NCBI RefSeq assembly: GCF_004322755.1
Contig: NZ_CP036401.1
Span: 4,030,001 to 4,094,000 of the forward strand
DNA from: Pseudoduganella albidiflava
GTDB taxonomy: Bacteria; Pseudomonadota; Gammaproteobacteria; Burkholderiales; Burkholderiaceae_D
Reading direction: 5' to 3'
DNA: 64,000 nucleotides
Each line of letters begins with the position of its first letter. The stretch's first letter is position 1. Positions 1 through 7,087 of this stretch are shown here, in pieces. The notes under the pieces are model-generated. The model was given only the letters and a program-made list of their open reading frames with translations, did no database searches and was not told where the DNA came from. The position numbers and the translations under genes were made by a program.

Positions 1-1191
1 ATCGCATTGGGTTACCTGACCGAGGCGGTGCCGACGCCCGAAGGCGTGGCTGCCCTGCGCGCGGCCCTGAAAGTGGTGCGCCATGCCGGGCTGGAAAAAA
101 AACTGGCGCGCCACCTGAAACCGGCGGAACGCCGGCTGGCGACCAGGCCGGAAATCGCGCTGCGGCTGACCGGGCTGGAACCGAAGCAGCAGCGCGCCAT
201 GCTGGCCGCGCTGCTGGAAGCGTGTTTCAGCCGCCCGGTCGAGCTGCCGTATCGCGAGTGGCGCGAACGCCTGCTCGGCACCGACGCCGCGGCAGCCTTC
301 GCCAGGACACTGGTCTGGCGCGCTGCCGCATCCTTCATGCTCGACCAGAACGACCAGCCGGTCGATGTGCTGGGCCAAGCCGTGCGGATCGCCGGGGATG
401 CCGGCGTCGTCCTGTGGCACCCGGTGGAAGCAGCCGCCGAAGAGCGCGATGCGTGGCGCACGCACTTGCTGCGGCGCGAACTGCGCCAGCCGTTGCGCCA
501 GGTGTTCAGGGAATGCTACGTGCCGCCGCCGGACGCCGATCCGGGCGAGGTCTTTCGCGGCTATGAACTGGACGGCCGGCGCTTGATCGGCATGGCAGGG
601 CGCGATGGCTGGCGCCTGGAATATGAGGGCATGGTGCGCCAGTTCGGCGACATCCGGGCAGTGTTCGGCATCGGCCGGCTGTACCCGGGCTATGCCGGCA
701 TCGTCCCCAGCGGACCGATCGCTTTCCTGCGCGGTGCGCAGCAGGTGGCGGCCCGCGACGTACCGCCCCGCGTGTATTCGGAAACCTGCCGCGCCGTCGA
801 CCTGCTGGTCAGCGTCTCCACCATCGCGCTCGAGACGGACGACGGCCAGTCGACCTGGGACGAGCGCACCCGGCGCCTGTTCCTGCTGCGCGACCAGGCC
901 GGCATCGATGGCATGCGGCGGCAGGTGCTGGAACGCGTGCTGTCCGCCCAGGTCGCGGCGGGCACGGTGTCGGTGCAGGGTTTTCATGTGCACGTGGGCG
1001 ATGCCAGGGTCAGCCTGCGCACCGGCAAGGTCTGGCGCGACGGCGCGCAGGTCGAACTGGCCTTGAAGCCGGCCAATAAGCGGGACGCCAAGCGGCTCGG
1101 CGCCGTCCCCTGGCTGCCGTATGACGAAGCGTTGCTGGAGCGGGTGGTGCACAGCGTCGGCGCACTGCTGGACGGGGCAGGCAGCCGCTAG
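1..1191 (+). CDS. DUF4132 domain protein, C-terminal part (5' end outside window)
   Basis: The frame is open to the left edge, so only the last 396 codons are seen. The segment from about residue 95 to 245 (ARTLVWRAAASFML, then WRTHLLRRELRQPLRQVFRECY and a closing GW) follows the pattern of DUF4132, a domain of MolR-like proteins of unknown function. The C-terminal part around residues 325-365 (GFHVHVGDARVSLRTGKVW) fits the usual tail of these proteins. A TTG at 7 is not a credible start because DUF4132 proteins are usually much longer. No signal peptide or membrane segment is visible. Family assignment is fairly sure; function is unknown. Confidence 0.75.
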   Translation: MALGYLTEAVPTPEGVAALRAALKVVRHAGLEKKLARHLKPAERRLATRPEIALRLTGLEPKQQRAMLAALLEACFSRPVELPYREWRERLLGTDAAAAFARTLVWRAAASFMLDQNDQPVDVLGQAVRIAGDAGVVLWHPVEAAAEERDAWRTHLLRRELRQPLRQVFRECYVPPPDADPGEVFRGYELDGRRLIGMAGRDGWRLEYEGMVRQFGDIRAVFGIGRLYPGYAGIVPSGPIAFLRGAQQVAARDVPPRVYSETCRAVDLLVSVSTIALETDDGQSTWDERTRRLFLLRDQAGIDGMRRQVLERVLSAQVAAGTVSVQGFHVHVGDARVSLRTGKVWRDGAQVELALKPANKRDAKRLGAVPWLPYDEALLERVVHSVGALLDGAGSR

Positions 1192-1261
1192 CGAAGGCTT
1201 CCACCATGCCACTGCCGGCCGCGGTGGCGCACAGCAGCCTGGCCGGCTTGCGCCGATATAC

Positions 1262-1288
1262 TTAGGATGCTAAACTTTCGCATCCTAA
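1262..1288. promoter_or_regulatory. Palindromic SlyA/MarR-type operator
   Basis: Perfect 9-base inverted repeat TTAGGATGC (1262-1270) and GCATCCTAA (1280-1288). The left part, TTAGGATGCTAA, matches the known SlyA box TTAGCAAGCTAA at 10 of 12 positions. It lies 31 bases before the MarR-family start codon, so autoregulation and control of the efflux operon are likely. The operator role is inference. Confidence 0.6.
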
Positions 1289-1318
1289 TCTAACGCCGCC
1301 TGATCGAACGCCGCCGCC

Positions 1319-1768
1319 ATGACGCAACTCGACAAGACCCTGATGTCCCTCACCCATACGCTGATCCATGCGGCGCGCGCCTACAAGGCGGCCGCGGACC
1401 GGGTGGCCGGCACCTTCGCGCTGTCGCATGCCAGCGGCTGGCCGGTGGTGATGATCGCCCGCCTCGGCGATGGCGTGCGGCCGGGTACGGTGGCCGAGGC
1501 GCTCGGCGTCGAACCGCCGTCGCTGGTCCGCATCATCGACCAGCTGGTCGCGGCCGGCCTCGTCACGCGGCAGGACGATCCGGCCGACCGGCGCGCGAAA
1601 ACGCTGCACCTCACGGCCGAGGGCCGCCACTGCGCCGCGCAGCTGGAGGAATTGCTGCTGCCGTTCCGCCGCGAGCTGTTCGACGGATTGCCGCAAGCCG
1701 ACGTCGAAGCCTGCGTGCGCGTGCTGGCGCACCTCGATTCCGCCCTGGCGGTGCGCGCGAAGGGCTGA
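1319..1768 (+). CDS. MarR-family regulator, SlyA-like
   Basis: 149 residues, the usual MarR length. The winged helix spans about residues 40-110: the recognition helix is around EPPSLVRIIDQLVAAGLV (64-81) and the wing contains DPADRRAKTLHLTAEG (86-101), the DxRxK signature of the family. It is probably a dimeric repressor relieved by small aromatic ligands. It is followed after 6 bases by a FUSC pump, the same arrangement as E. coli slyA next to ydhIJK, although there the genes are divergent. An inverted repeat just upstream is the likely autoregulatory site. Ligand unknown. Confidence 0.9.
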   Translation: MTQLDKTLMSLTHTLIHAARAYKAAADRVAGTFALSHASGWPVVMIARLGDGVRPGTVAEALGVEPPSLVRIIDQLVAAGLVTRQDDPADRRAKTLHLTAEGRHCAAQLEELLLPFRRELFDGLPQADVEACVRVLAHLDSALAVRAKG

Positions 1769-1774
1769 GCGCCG

Positions 1775-3895
1775 ATGCTGCTGAAACTGGCACAGCCGCG
1801 CGAGCTGCTGTTCTCCGCCAAGTGCTTCACGGCGTCGATGCTGGCGCTGTACGTGTCGATGGCGGCCGGCCTGCCCCGCCCGTTCTGGGCCATGATGACG
1901 GCCTACATCGTCGCCAGCCCGCTGGCCGGCGCCGTGCGCTCGAAGGCGCTGTTCCGCGTGTGCGGCACGCTGGTCGGCTCGGCGGCCACGGTGGCGCTGG
2001 TGCCGAACCTGGCCAATGCGCCGGAGCTGCTGTCGCTGGCGCTGGCGTGCTGGGTGGCGGCGTGCCTGTACGTGTCGCTGCTCGACCGCACGCCGCGTTC
2101 CTACATCTTCATGCTGGCCGGCTACACGGCCGGCCTGATCGGCTTTCCCTCGGTGGCCGATCCCGCCACCGTGTTCGATACGGCGCTGGCCCGCGTCGAG
2201 GAAATCGGCGTCGGCATCCTGTCCGCCACGCTGGTCCACTCGCTGGTATTCCCGCAGGGTGTCGGCCCCGCGCTGCTGGCCCGGCTGGACCGCGCGATCG
2301 GCGATGCCCGGCGCTGGATGCTCGACGTGCTCTACGCTGATGCAATTCGGTCCAGCAGCTCTCCCGCCGGATCGTTGCCCGCCAATTCTCCGGGCTCCGC
2401 CGGCGACCGGGATACCCATGTGCGCCTGGCCCTGGCGGCCGAGATCAGCGACATGCGCGTGATGTCCACCCACCTGCCGTTCGATACCTCGCACCTGCGC
2501 TGGACCGGCGCGATGGTGCATGCGCTGCATGACCGCCTGGCCGTGATGGTGCCGCTGCTGCTGGCCGTCGAGGACCGGCTGCAGGCGCTGGCCGCGACCG
2601 GACCGGTGGAACCGGCGTGGCAGGCGATGCTGGACGACGTGGCCGAGTGGATCGCCGAAGGCCGGAGCGCCGACCCGGCGCGCGCGGCGGCCTTGCGGGC
2701 GCGGCTCGATGCGCTGGCGCCGCGACTCGGGCCCGATGCCGCGTGGCGCACGATCCTGCAGGTGAACCTCGCCCAGCGGCTAACGGCGCTCGTCACGGCC
2801 TGCGAGGAGAGCCTGGAACTGCGCGACAGCATCGACGCCGTGATGCATGGCGCGCCGCCGGCCAGCCCGCCGCACCTGAAACCTTCGGTGCTGCATCGCG
2901 ACCACGGCATGGCGCTGCGCTCGGCGCTGGCGGCGGCGATCGCGATCCTGGCCTGCTGCGCCTTCTGGATCATGACGGGCTGGCCGGCCGGCGCTGCCGC
3001 CCCGATGCTGGCCGGCGTGGCCTGCTGCTTCTTCGCGACGATGGACGATCCGGTCCCGGCCATCACCGGCTTCGTCAAGTACACGCTGTGGTCGGTGCCG
3101 GTATCGGCGTTCTACATCCTCGTCGTGCTGCCGGCGGTGCACAGCTATGAAATGCTGGTACTGGCGCTGGCGCCCGTGTTCCTGCTGCTGGGCGTGTACA
3201 TGGCGCGCCCTGCCACCTACGGCAATGCGCTGACATTCGTGATCGGCATCGCCAGCACCCTGGCGCTGCAGGATACCAACCAGCTCGACATGGCTTCGTT
3301 CGCCAACGGCTTGCTGGCGCAGCTGGCCGGCTACATCGCCGCCGCGGTGGTCACCCGCGCGATCCGCACCGTGGATGCGCCGTGGATGGCGCGCCGCATG
3401 CTGGCCCGTGCCCGCGCGGAGCTGGTGCAGATGGCCCAGGCGCCGCGCGCGCCGGCGCTGCTGGAAGTGTCGGCGCGCGTGGTCGACCGGGTGGCGCTGC
3501 TGATGCCGCGCCTGGCGCTGGCGAAAGCGGCGCCGGAAGTGCGTGCCGCCGCGCTGGAAAACATGCGCGAGCTGCGCGCGGGCCTGCACATCGCCCAGTT
3601 GCGGGGCCTGGCGGCGCAGCTGGAACCGCGCGGCGTGCCGCTGGCCGCGCTGCTGGAGCGGCTGGCCGCTCATTTCAGCGGCGTGCGCGCGGCGGAGCTC
3701 TCGAACAGTCCCGCGTCGCCTTCCGGCCAGGGCTTGCTGGCGCAGCTCGATGGCACGCTGCGCGCCGTCTGCCGGTCGGCCGGTGACGACGGCGGCAAGG
3801 ACTGGGCCACGGCGGCGGCGGCGCTGGCCAGCATGCGGCGCGACCTGTTCCCGCGCGCTGCACCTTACGAACCCACTCCCGAGGTCTCCCGATGA
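1775..3895 (+). CDS. FUSC-family inner-membrane efflux protein (fusaric acid resistance / AaeB-like)
   Basis: 706 residues, typical for the FUSC/ArAE family (AaeB, YdhK). There are two clusters of hydrophobic helices, roughly residues 15-165 and 385-525, each followed by a long soluble region, which is the duplicated architecture of these pumps. The family exports aromatic carboxylic acids or fusaric acid together with a DUF1656 protein and a HlyD adaptor, both of which follow directly. Its stop overlaps the next start (ATGA at 3892-3895), so translation is probably coupled. Substrate cannot be read from the sequence. Confidence 0.92.
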   Translation: MLLKLAQPRELLFSAKCFTASMLALYVSMAAGLPRPFWAMMTAYIVASPLAGAVRSKALFRVCGTLVGSAATVALVPNLANAPELLSLALACWVAACLYVSLLDRTPRSYIFMLAGYTAGLIGFPSVADPATVFDTALARVEEIGVGILSATLVHSLVFPQGVGPALLARLDRAIGDARRWMLDVLYADAIRSSSSPAGSLPANSPGSAGDRDTHVRLALAAEISDMRVMSTHLPFDTSHLRWTGAMVHALHDRLAVMVPLLLAVEDRLQALAATGPVEPAWQAMLDDVAEWIAEGRSADPARAAALRARLDALAPRLGPDAAWRTILQVNLAQRLTALVTACEESLELRDSIDAVMHGAPPASPPHLKPSVLHRDHGMALRSALAAAIAILACCAFWIMTGWPAGAAAPMLAGVACCFFATMDDPVPAITGFVKYTLWSVPVSAFYILVVLPAVHSYEMLVLALAPVFLLLGVYMARPATYGNALTFVIGIASTLALQDTNQLDMASFANGLLAQLAGYIAAAVVTRAIRTVDAPWMARRMLARARAELVQMAQAPRAPALLEVSARVVDRVALLMPRLALAKAAPEVRAAALENMRELRAGLHIAQLRGLAAQLEPRGVPLAALLERLAAHFSGVRAAELSNSPASPSGQGLLAQLDGTLRAVCRSAGDDGGKDWATAAAALASMRRDLFPRAAPYEPTPEVSR

Positions 3896-4101
3896 GCGCT
3901 GAAATCAGCCTGCACGGCCTGTACGTGCCCACCCTGCTCCTGCTGGCGCTGGCCGCGCTGGCCGGCACCCGCGTGCTCGGCAAGCTGCTGCTGCGGCTGG
4001 GCTTCTACCGGCTGGTGTGGCATCCCGCGCTGTTCGACTGCGCGCTGTTCGGCATCCTCCTGGGCGGCCTATCCCTTCTGACAACCCGCTTCGGCTACTG
4101 A
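3892..4101 (+). CDS. DUF1656 small membrane protein of efflux operon (YdhI/AaeX-like)
   Basis: 69 residues with two hydrophobic segments (about 10-27 and 45-63). The opening ISLHGLYVPTLLLLAL and the central FYRLVWHPALFDCALF are characteristic of DUF1656, the small subunit that accompanies FUSC pumps (YdhI, AaeX). It overlaps the FUSC stop by four bases and ends 11 bases before the adaptor start. Its exact role in the pump is not established. Confidence 0.9.
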   Translation: MSAEISLHGLYVPTLLLLALAALAGTRVLGKLLLRLGFYRLVWHPALFDCALFGILLGGLSLLTTRFGY

Positions 4102-4112
4102 AACACCTGATC

Positions 4113-5072
4113 ATGGCAACTGACTCGACCTTCAAAGCCCCGGCGCTGGCCGTGGCGCGTTTTCTCGTGACACTGGCCGCGCTGGCGGCCGCCGGCGCCC
4201 TCGGCTGGCGCCTGTGGCAGCACTACGAGGTGGAACCCTGGACGCGCGATGGCCGCGTGAAGGCCGACGTGGTGCAGGTGGCGCCGGACGTCACCGGCCA
4301 GGTCACGAAAGTGCTGGTGCGCGACAACCAGCAGGTGAAGGCGGGCGACGTGCTGTTCGAGATCGACGGCGCGCGCTTCGCGCTGGCGCTACGGCAGGCC
4401 GAGGCGGCGGTGCAGGCCCAGCGCGTGGCCCTCGACCAGGCAGCCAGGGATGCGCGCCGCAACGCCGGGCTGGGCGACCTGGTGGCGCAGGAAGTGCGCG
4501 AGCAGTCATCGGCCAGGGTCGACGAATTGCGCGCCGCCCTGGCCCAGGCCATCGTCGGCCGCGACGTGGCGAAACTGAACCTGGAACGCACCCGCGTGGT
4601 CTCCACCGTGAACGGCACCGTCACGAACCTGGACTTGCGGGCGGGCGGCTACGTGACGGCCGGCCACGCCGTGATGGCGCTGATCGACCGCGATTCGTAC
4701 TATGTGGAAGGCTATTTCGAGGAAACCAAGCTGGGCGCGATCGGCATCGGCGACCCGGTGCTGGTGACGCCGATGGGCGCCGGCCAGGTCCTGCACGGCC
4801 ATGTGGAGAGTTTCGCCGGCGGCATCGCGGACCGCGAGCGCAGCACGTCGGCCAACCTGCTGTCGAACGTGAACCCCACCTTCAACTGGGTGCGCCTGGC
4901 GCAGCGCATCCCCGTGCGCGTGAAGCTCGATGCGCTGCCGGCCGGCGTCCGCCTGGTGGCCGGGCAGACCGTGACGGTCGATGTTCGCGCAGCCCATGCC
5001 GCCGTCCCGGCTCCAGCGCCCGCCACGGCGCGGCCGGCTGCCGCCGGCGGCAATCCCGCCAGGCATTCGTGA
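4113..5072 (+). CDS. HlyD-family periplasmic adaptor of efflux pump (YdhJ/AaeA-like)
   Basis: 319 residues. I chose ATG 4113 because it begins just after the DUF1656 stop and places one N-terminal transmembrane helix (about residues 12-32) directly after the start; the longer open frame upstream overlaps DUF1656. The first lipoyl half-motif (VAPDVTGQVTKVLVRDNQQV, about 51-70) is followed by a coiled-coil hairpin and then the second half near VNGTVTNLDLRAGGYV (about 168-183) and a beta-barrel domain. It links the FUSC pump to the outer-membrane factor encoded next. Confidence 0.92.
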   Translation: MATDSTFKAPALAVARFLVTLAALAAAGALGWRLWQHYEVEPWTRDGRVKADVVQVAPDVTGQVTKVLVRDNQQVKAGDVLFEIDGARFALALRQAEAAVQAQRVALDQAARDARRNAGLGDLVAQEVREQSSARVDELRAALAQAIVGRDVAKLNLERTRVVSTVNGTVTNLDLRAGGYVTAGHAVMALIDRDSYYVEGYFEETKLGAIGIGDPVLVTPMGAGQVLHGHVESFAGGIADRERSTSANLLSNVNPTFNWVRLAQRIPVRVKLDALPAGVRLVAGQTVTVDVRAAHAAVPAPAPATARPAAAGGNPARHS

Positions 5073-5082
5073 GGAGGCCGCC

Positions 5083-6510
5083 ATGCGCCGATTGATCCAC
5101 CTGCCCCTGTACGCGTCGCTGGCCGTGCTCGCCGCTTGCGGCACCGTCGGCCCCGACTACCGTGTCCCCGAAGAGGCGGCGATACAGCGGCCCGCGGCCG
5201 CCGCGCCGTTCGCCAGCGCCGATGAACCGGCATTGCGCGGCGAACCGCTGCCACCCCACTGGTGGCGGCTGTATCGGGATGCTTCGCTCGATGCGCTGGT
5301 GGGCAAGGCGTTCGCCGCCAATACCGACCTGCGCGTGGCGGCCGCGAACCTGGCGCGTGCCCGCGCGGTGCAGCAGGAAGCAGCAGGTGCCGCCGACCCG
5401 GTCATCGGTGCGACCGGCGCGCCGGCCTATGGCCGCGCCTCGGCGGCGGCGAAGGGCCTGCCGCAGCCGCTGGCGGATGGCTACAGCCACGACGCGGGCA
5501 TCAGCGTGTCCTACCAGCTCGATTTGTTCGGCAAGATCCGGCGCGGCGTCGAAGCGGCCGGCGCGGACAGCGCGGCGGCCGAAGCGGCGCTCGACCTGGC
5601 CCGCGTCACCGTGGCGGCGGACACGGCCCGCGCCTATGTCGATGCCTGCGGCGCGCGCCACCAGCTCGACGTGGCGCGCCGGTCGGTCGAACTGCAGCAG
5701 CGTTTCGTGGAAATGACCGGGCGGCGCATCCGTGCCGGGCGCGGCACCGCGCTCGACGAGGCCCGCGCCCGCGCCCAGCTCGAACAATTGCGCGCGGCGA
5801 TCCCGCCGCTGCTGGCGCAAGGCCGTACCGCGCGGTTCCGGCTGGCCGCGCTGACCGGCCGCGCGCCCGCCGAGATGGCGGACAGCGAGATCGCCTGCAC
5901 CGCCGTGCCACGGCTGGCGCAGCCGGTACCGGTGGGCGATGGGGCCGCCCTGCTGCGCCGCCGCCCGGACCTGCGCGGTGCCGAACGCAGCCTGGCCGCC
6001 GCCACGGCACGTATCGGCGTTGCCACCAGCGAGCTGTATCCCAGCGTGAGCCTGGGACTGTCGGCCGGCAGCTCCGGCGCGCTGGACCGGCTCGGCGCCG
6101 GCAATGCCCTGCGCTGGAGCCTGGGCCCGCTGGTGTCATGGACGCTGCCGACACGTGCCGGCCACGCCCGGGTGGCCGAAGCGGAAAGCGCGACGGCGGC
6201 CGCGCTGGCGCGCTTCGACGGCCTGGTGCTGAACGCGCTGCGCGAAACGGAAACGGCGATGACCGTCTATGCCCGCGAGCTCGATCGCAATGCCGCGCTG
6301 CGCGCCGCGCAGGAGCAAAGCGCGCTGGCGGCGCGGCAGTCGCACCGGCTGTACGAGGCCGGCAAGATCGATTTCCTGGCCGTGCTGGACGCCGACCGCA
6401 CGCTGGCCGCCGGCGACAGCGCGCTGGCCGCCTCCGATGCGCAGGTCGCCGCCGACCAGGTGGCGCTGTTCCTGGCACTGGGCGGCGGCTGGGAACAGCC
6501 CGGCGGCTGA
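5083..6510 (+). CDS. Outer-membrane efflux lipoprotein, NodT/TolC family
   Basis: 475 residues. Start ATG 5083 follows a GAGGAGG ribosome site, and the product begins with a lipoprotein signal whose lipobox ends LAACG (Cys near residue 19), followed by VGPDYRVP, a classic NodT-type beginning. Two repeats of the outer-membrane efflux domain follow, with long alpha-helical hairpins rich in Ala and Arg. It would form the trimeric channel of the pump encoded upstream, giving a complete five-gene export operon. Nothing odd seen. Confidence 0.93.
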   Translation: MRRLIHLPLYASLAVLAACGTVGPDYRVPEEAAIQRPAAAAPFASADEPALRGEPLPPHWWRLYRDASLDALVGKAFAANTDLRVAAANLARARAVQQEAAGAADPVIGATGAPAYGRASAAAKGLPQPLADGYSHDAGISVSYQLDLFGKIRRGVEAAGADSAAAEAALDLARVTVAADTARAYVDACGARHQLDVARRSVELQQRFVEMTGRRIRAGRGTALDEARARAQLEQLRAAIPPLLAQGRTARFRLAALTGRAPAEMADSEIACTAVPRLAQPVPVGDGAALLRRRPDLRGAERSLAAATARIGVATSELYPSVSLGLSAGSSGALDRLGAGNALRWSLGPLVSWTLPTRAGHARVAEAESATAAALARFDGLVLNALRETETAMTVYARELDRNAALRAAQEQSALAARQSHRLYEAGKIDFLAVLDADRTLAAGDSALAASDAQVAADQVALFLALGGGWEQPGG

Positions 6511-6645
6511 ACGGGACCGGGTTTTGCCGCGTGTCGACGGCCCGTACTGCTGAGCGGGACTGGCGCAGTTCGCAAAAGCAGGCGAAAATGCGGTTCGCTC
6601 AGTGTTTCTGGGTTGCGGGCGACATGCCACGCAGCCGCAGCGCCC

Positions 6646-6756
6646 AAAAAAAAGCGGCGGCCGGGAAACCGGACCACCGCGAAGGGAAGCGCGCCATGGG
6701 GCAGGCGCTGTCGAAACACTGTGCGAGCTGTCTCGCCAGGGCAAGTGTAGAACGTC
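6646..6756 (-). ncRNA. Possible small RNA with its own terminator
   Basis: On the minus strand, a GC-rich hairpin (6654-6680, nine pairs including two G-U) is followed directly by eight T (6653-6646). About 85 bases upstream on that strand is a -10-like TATATT (6769-6764), but the -35 is poor. As a terminator for the kinase gene it would be redundant, since another lies closer. A short transcript of about 110 bases is a possibility only; tandem terminators are the alternative. Confidence 0.25.
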
Positions 6757-6938
6757 TGCCTGGAATATATAAGTCGAACTAATTTGAACGTTGGTTCGGG
6801 AAATGCGAAGCGTTCGCATCGCTTGCCTCCTCATTTTGCCATCCTGTCCTGCTGCCCCGACGCTCTTGCTTGTCGGCGCCGCGCCACCCGAACAGGCGCG
6901 AACCCGGTACCAGTGCGGGCTCCGCGCGTGCGGCGGGC

Positions 6939-6965
6939 AAAAAAAATGCCGGCGCTGAGGCCGGC
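6939..6965 (-). terminator. Rho-independent terminator of the kinase gene
   Basis: Minus strand: GCCGGC stem (6965-6960), six-base loop, GCCGGC (6953-6948), then A and eight T (6946-6939). It lies about 120 bases after the stop of the kinase gene. Confidence 0.75.
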
Positions 6966-7087
6966 AAAATTCCAATTCTTGGGAAATTGGAGGAGACAGG
7001 TGCATCATGCCATCCGGCGCTCCGGTCAGGCCAATTTATATTGGCCATACCAATTATCACGAAATCAGATATCTCTCGGGAAAGTGC

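Larger units (their letters stand above)
6511..7087. other. Intergenic region between efflux operon and histidine kinase
   Basis: 577 bases between convergent genes with no convincing protein gene. It contains two hairpins followed by T-runs on the minus strand (listed separately), a perfect palindrome ATGCGAA-GCG-TTCGCAT at 6803-6819, and an AT-rich stretch (6764-6795) that could hold a minus-strand promoter. I see no terminator reading from the plus strand. Confidence 0.6.

Noticed and set aside
6521..6640. tRNA or 6S RNA gene in the gap after the efflux operon
   Set aside because: No cloverleaf, no CCA context and no 6S-like long bulged stem could be traced by eye.
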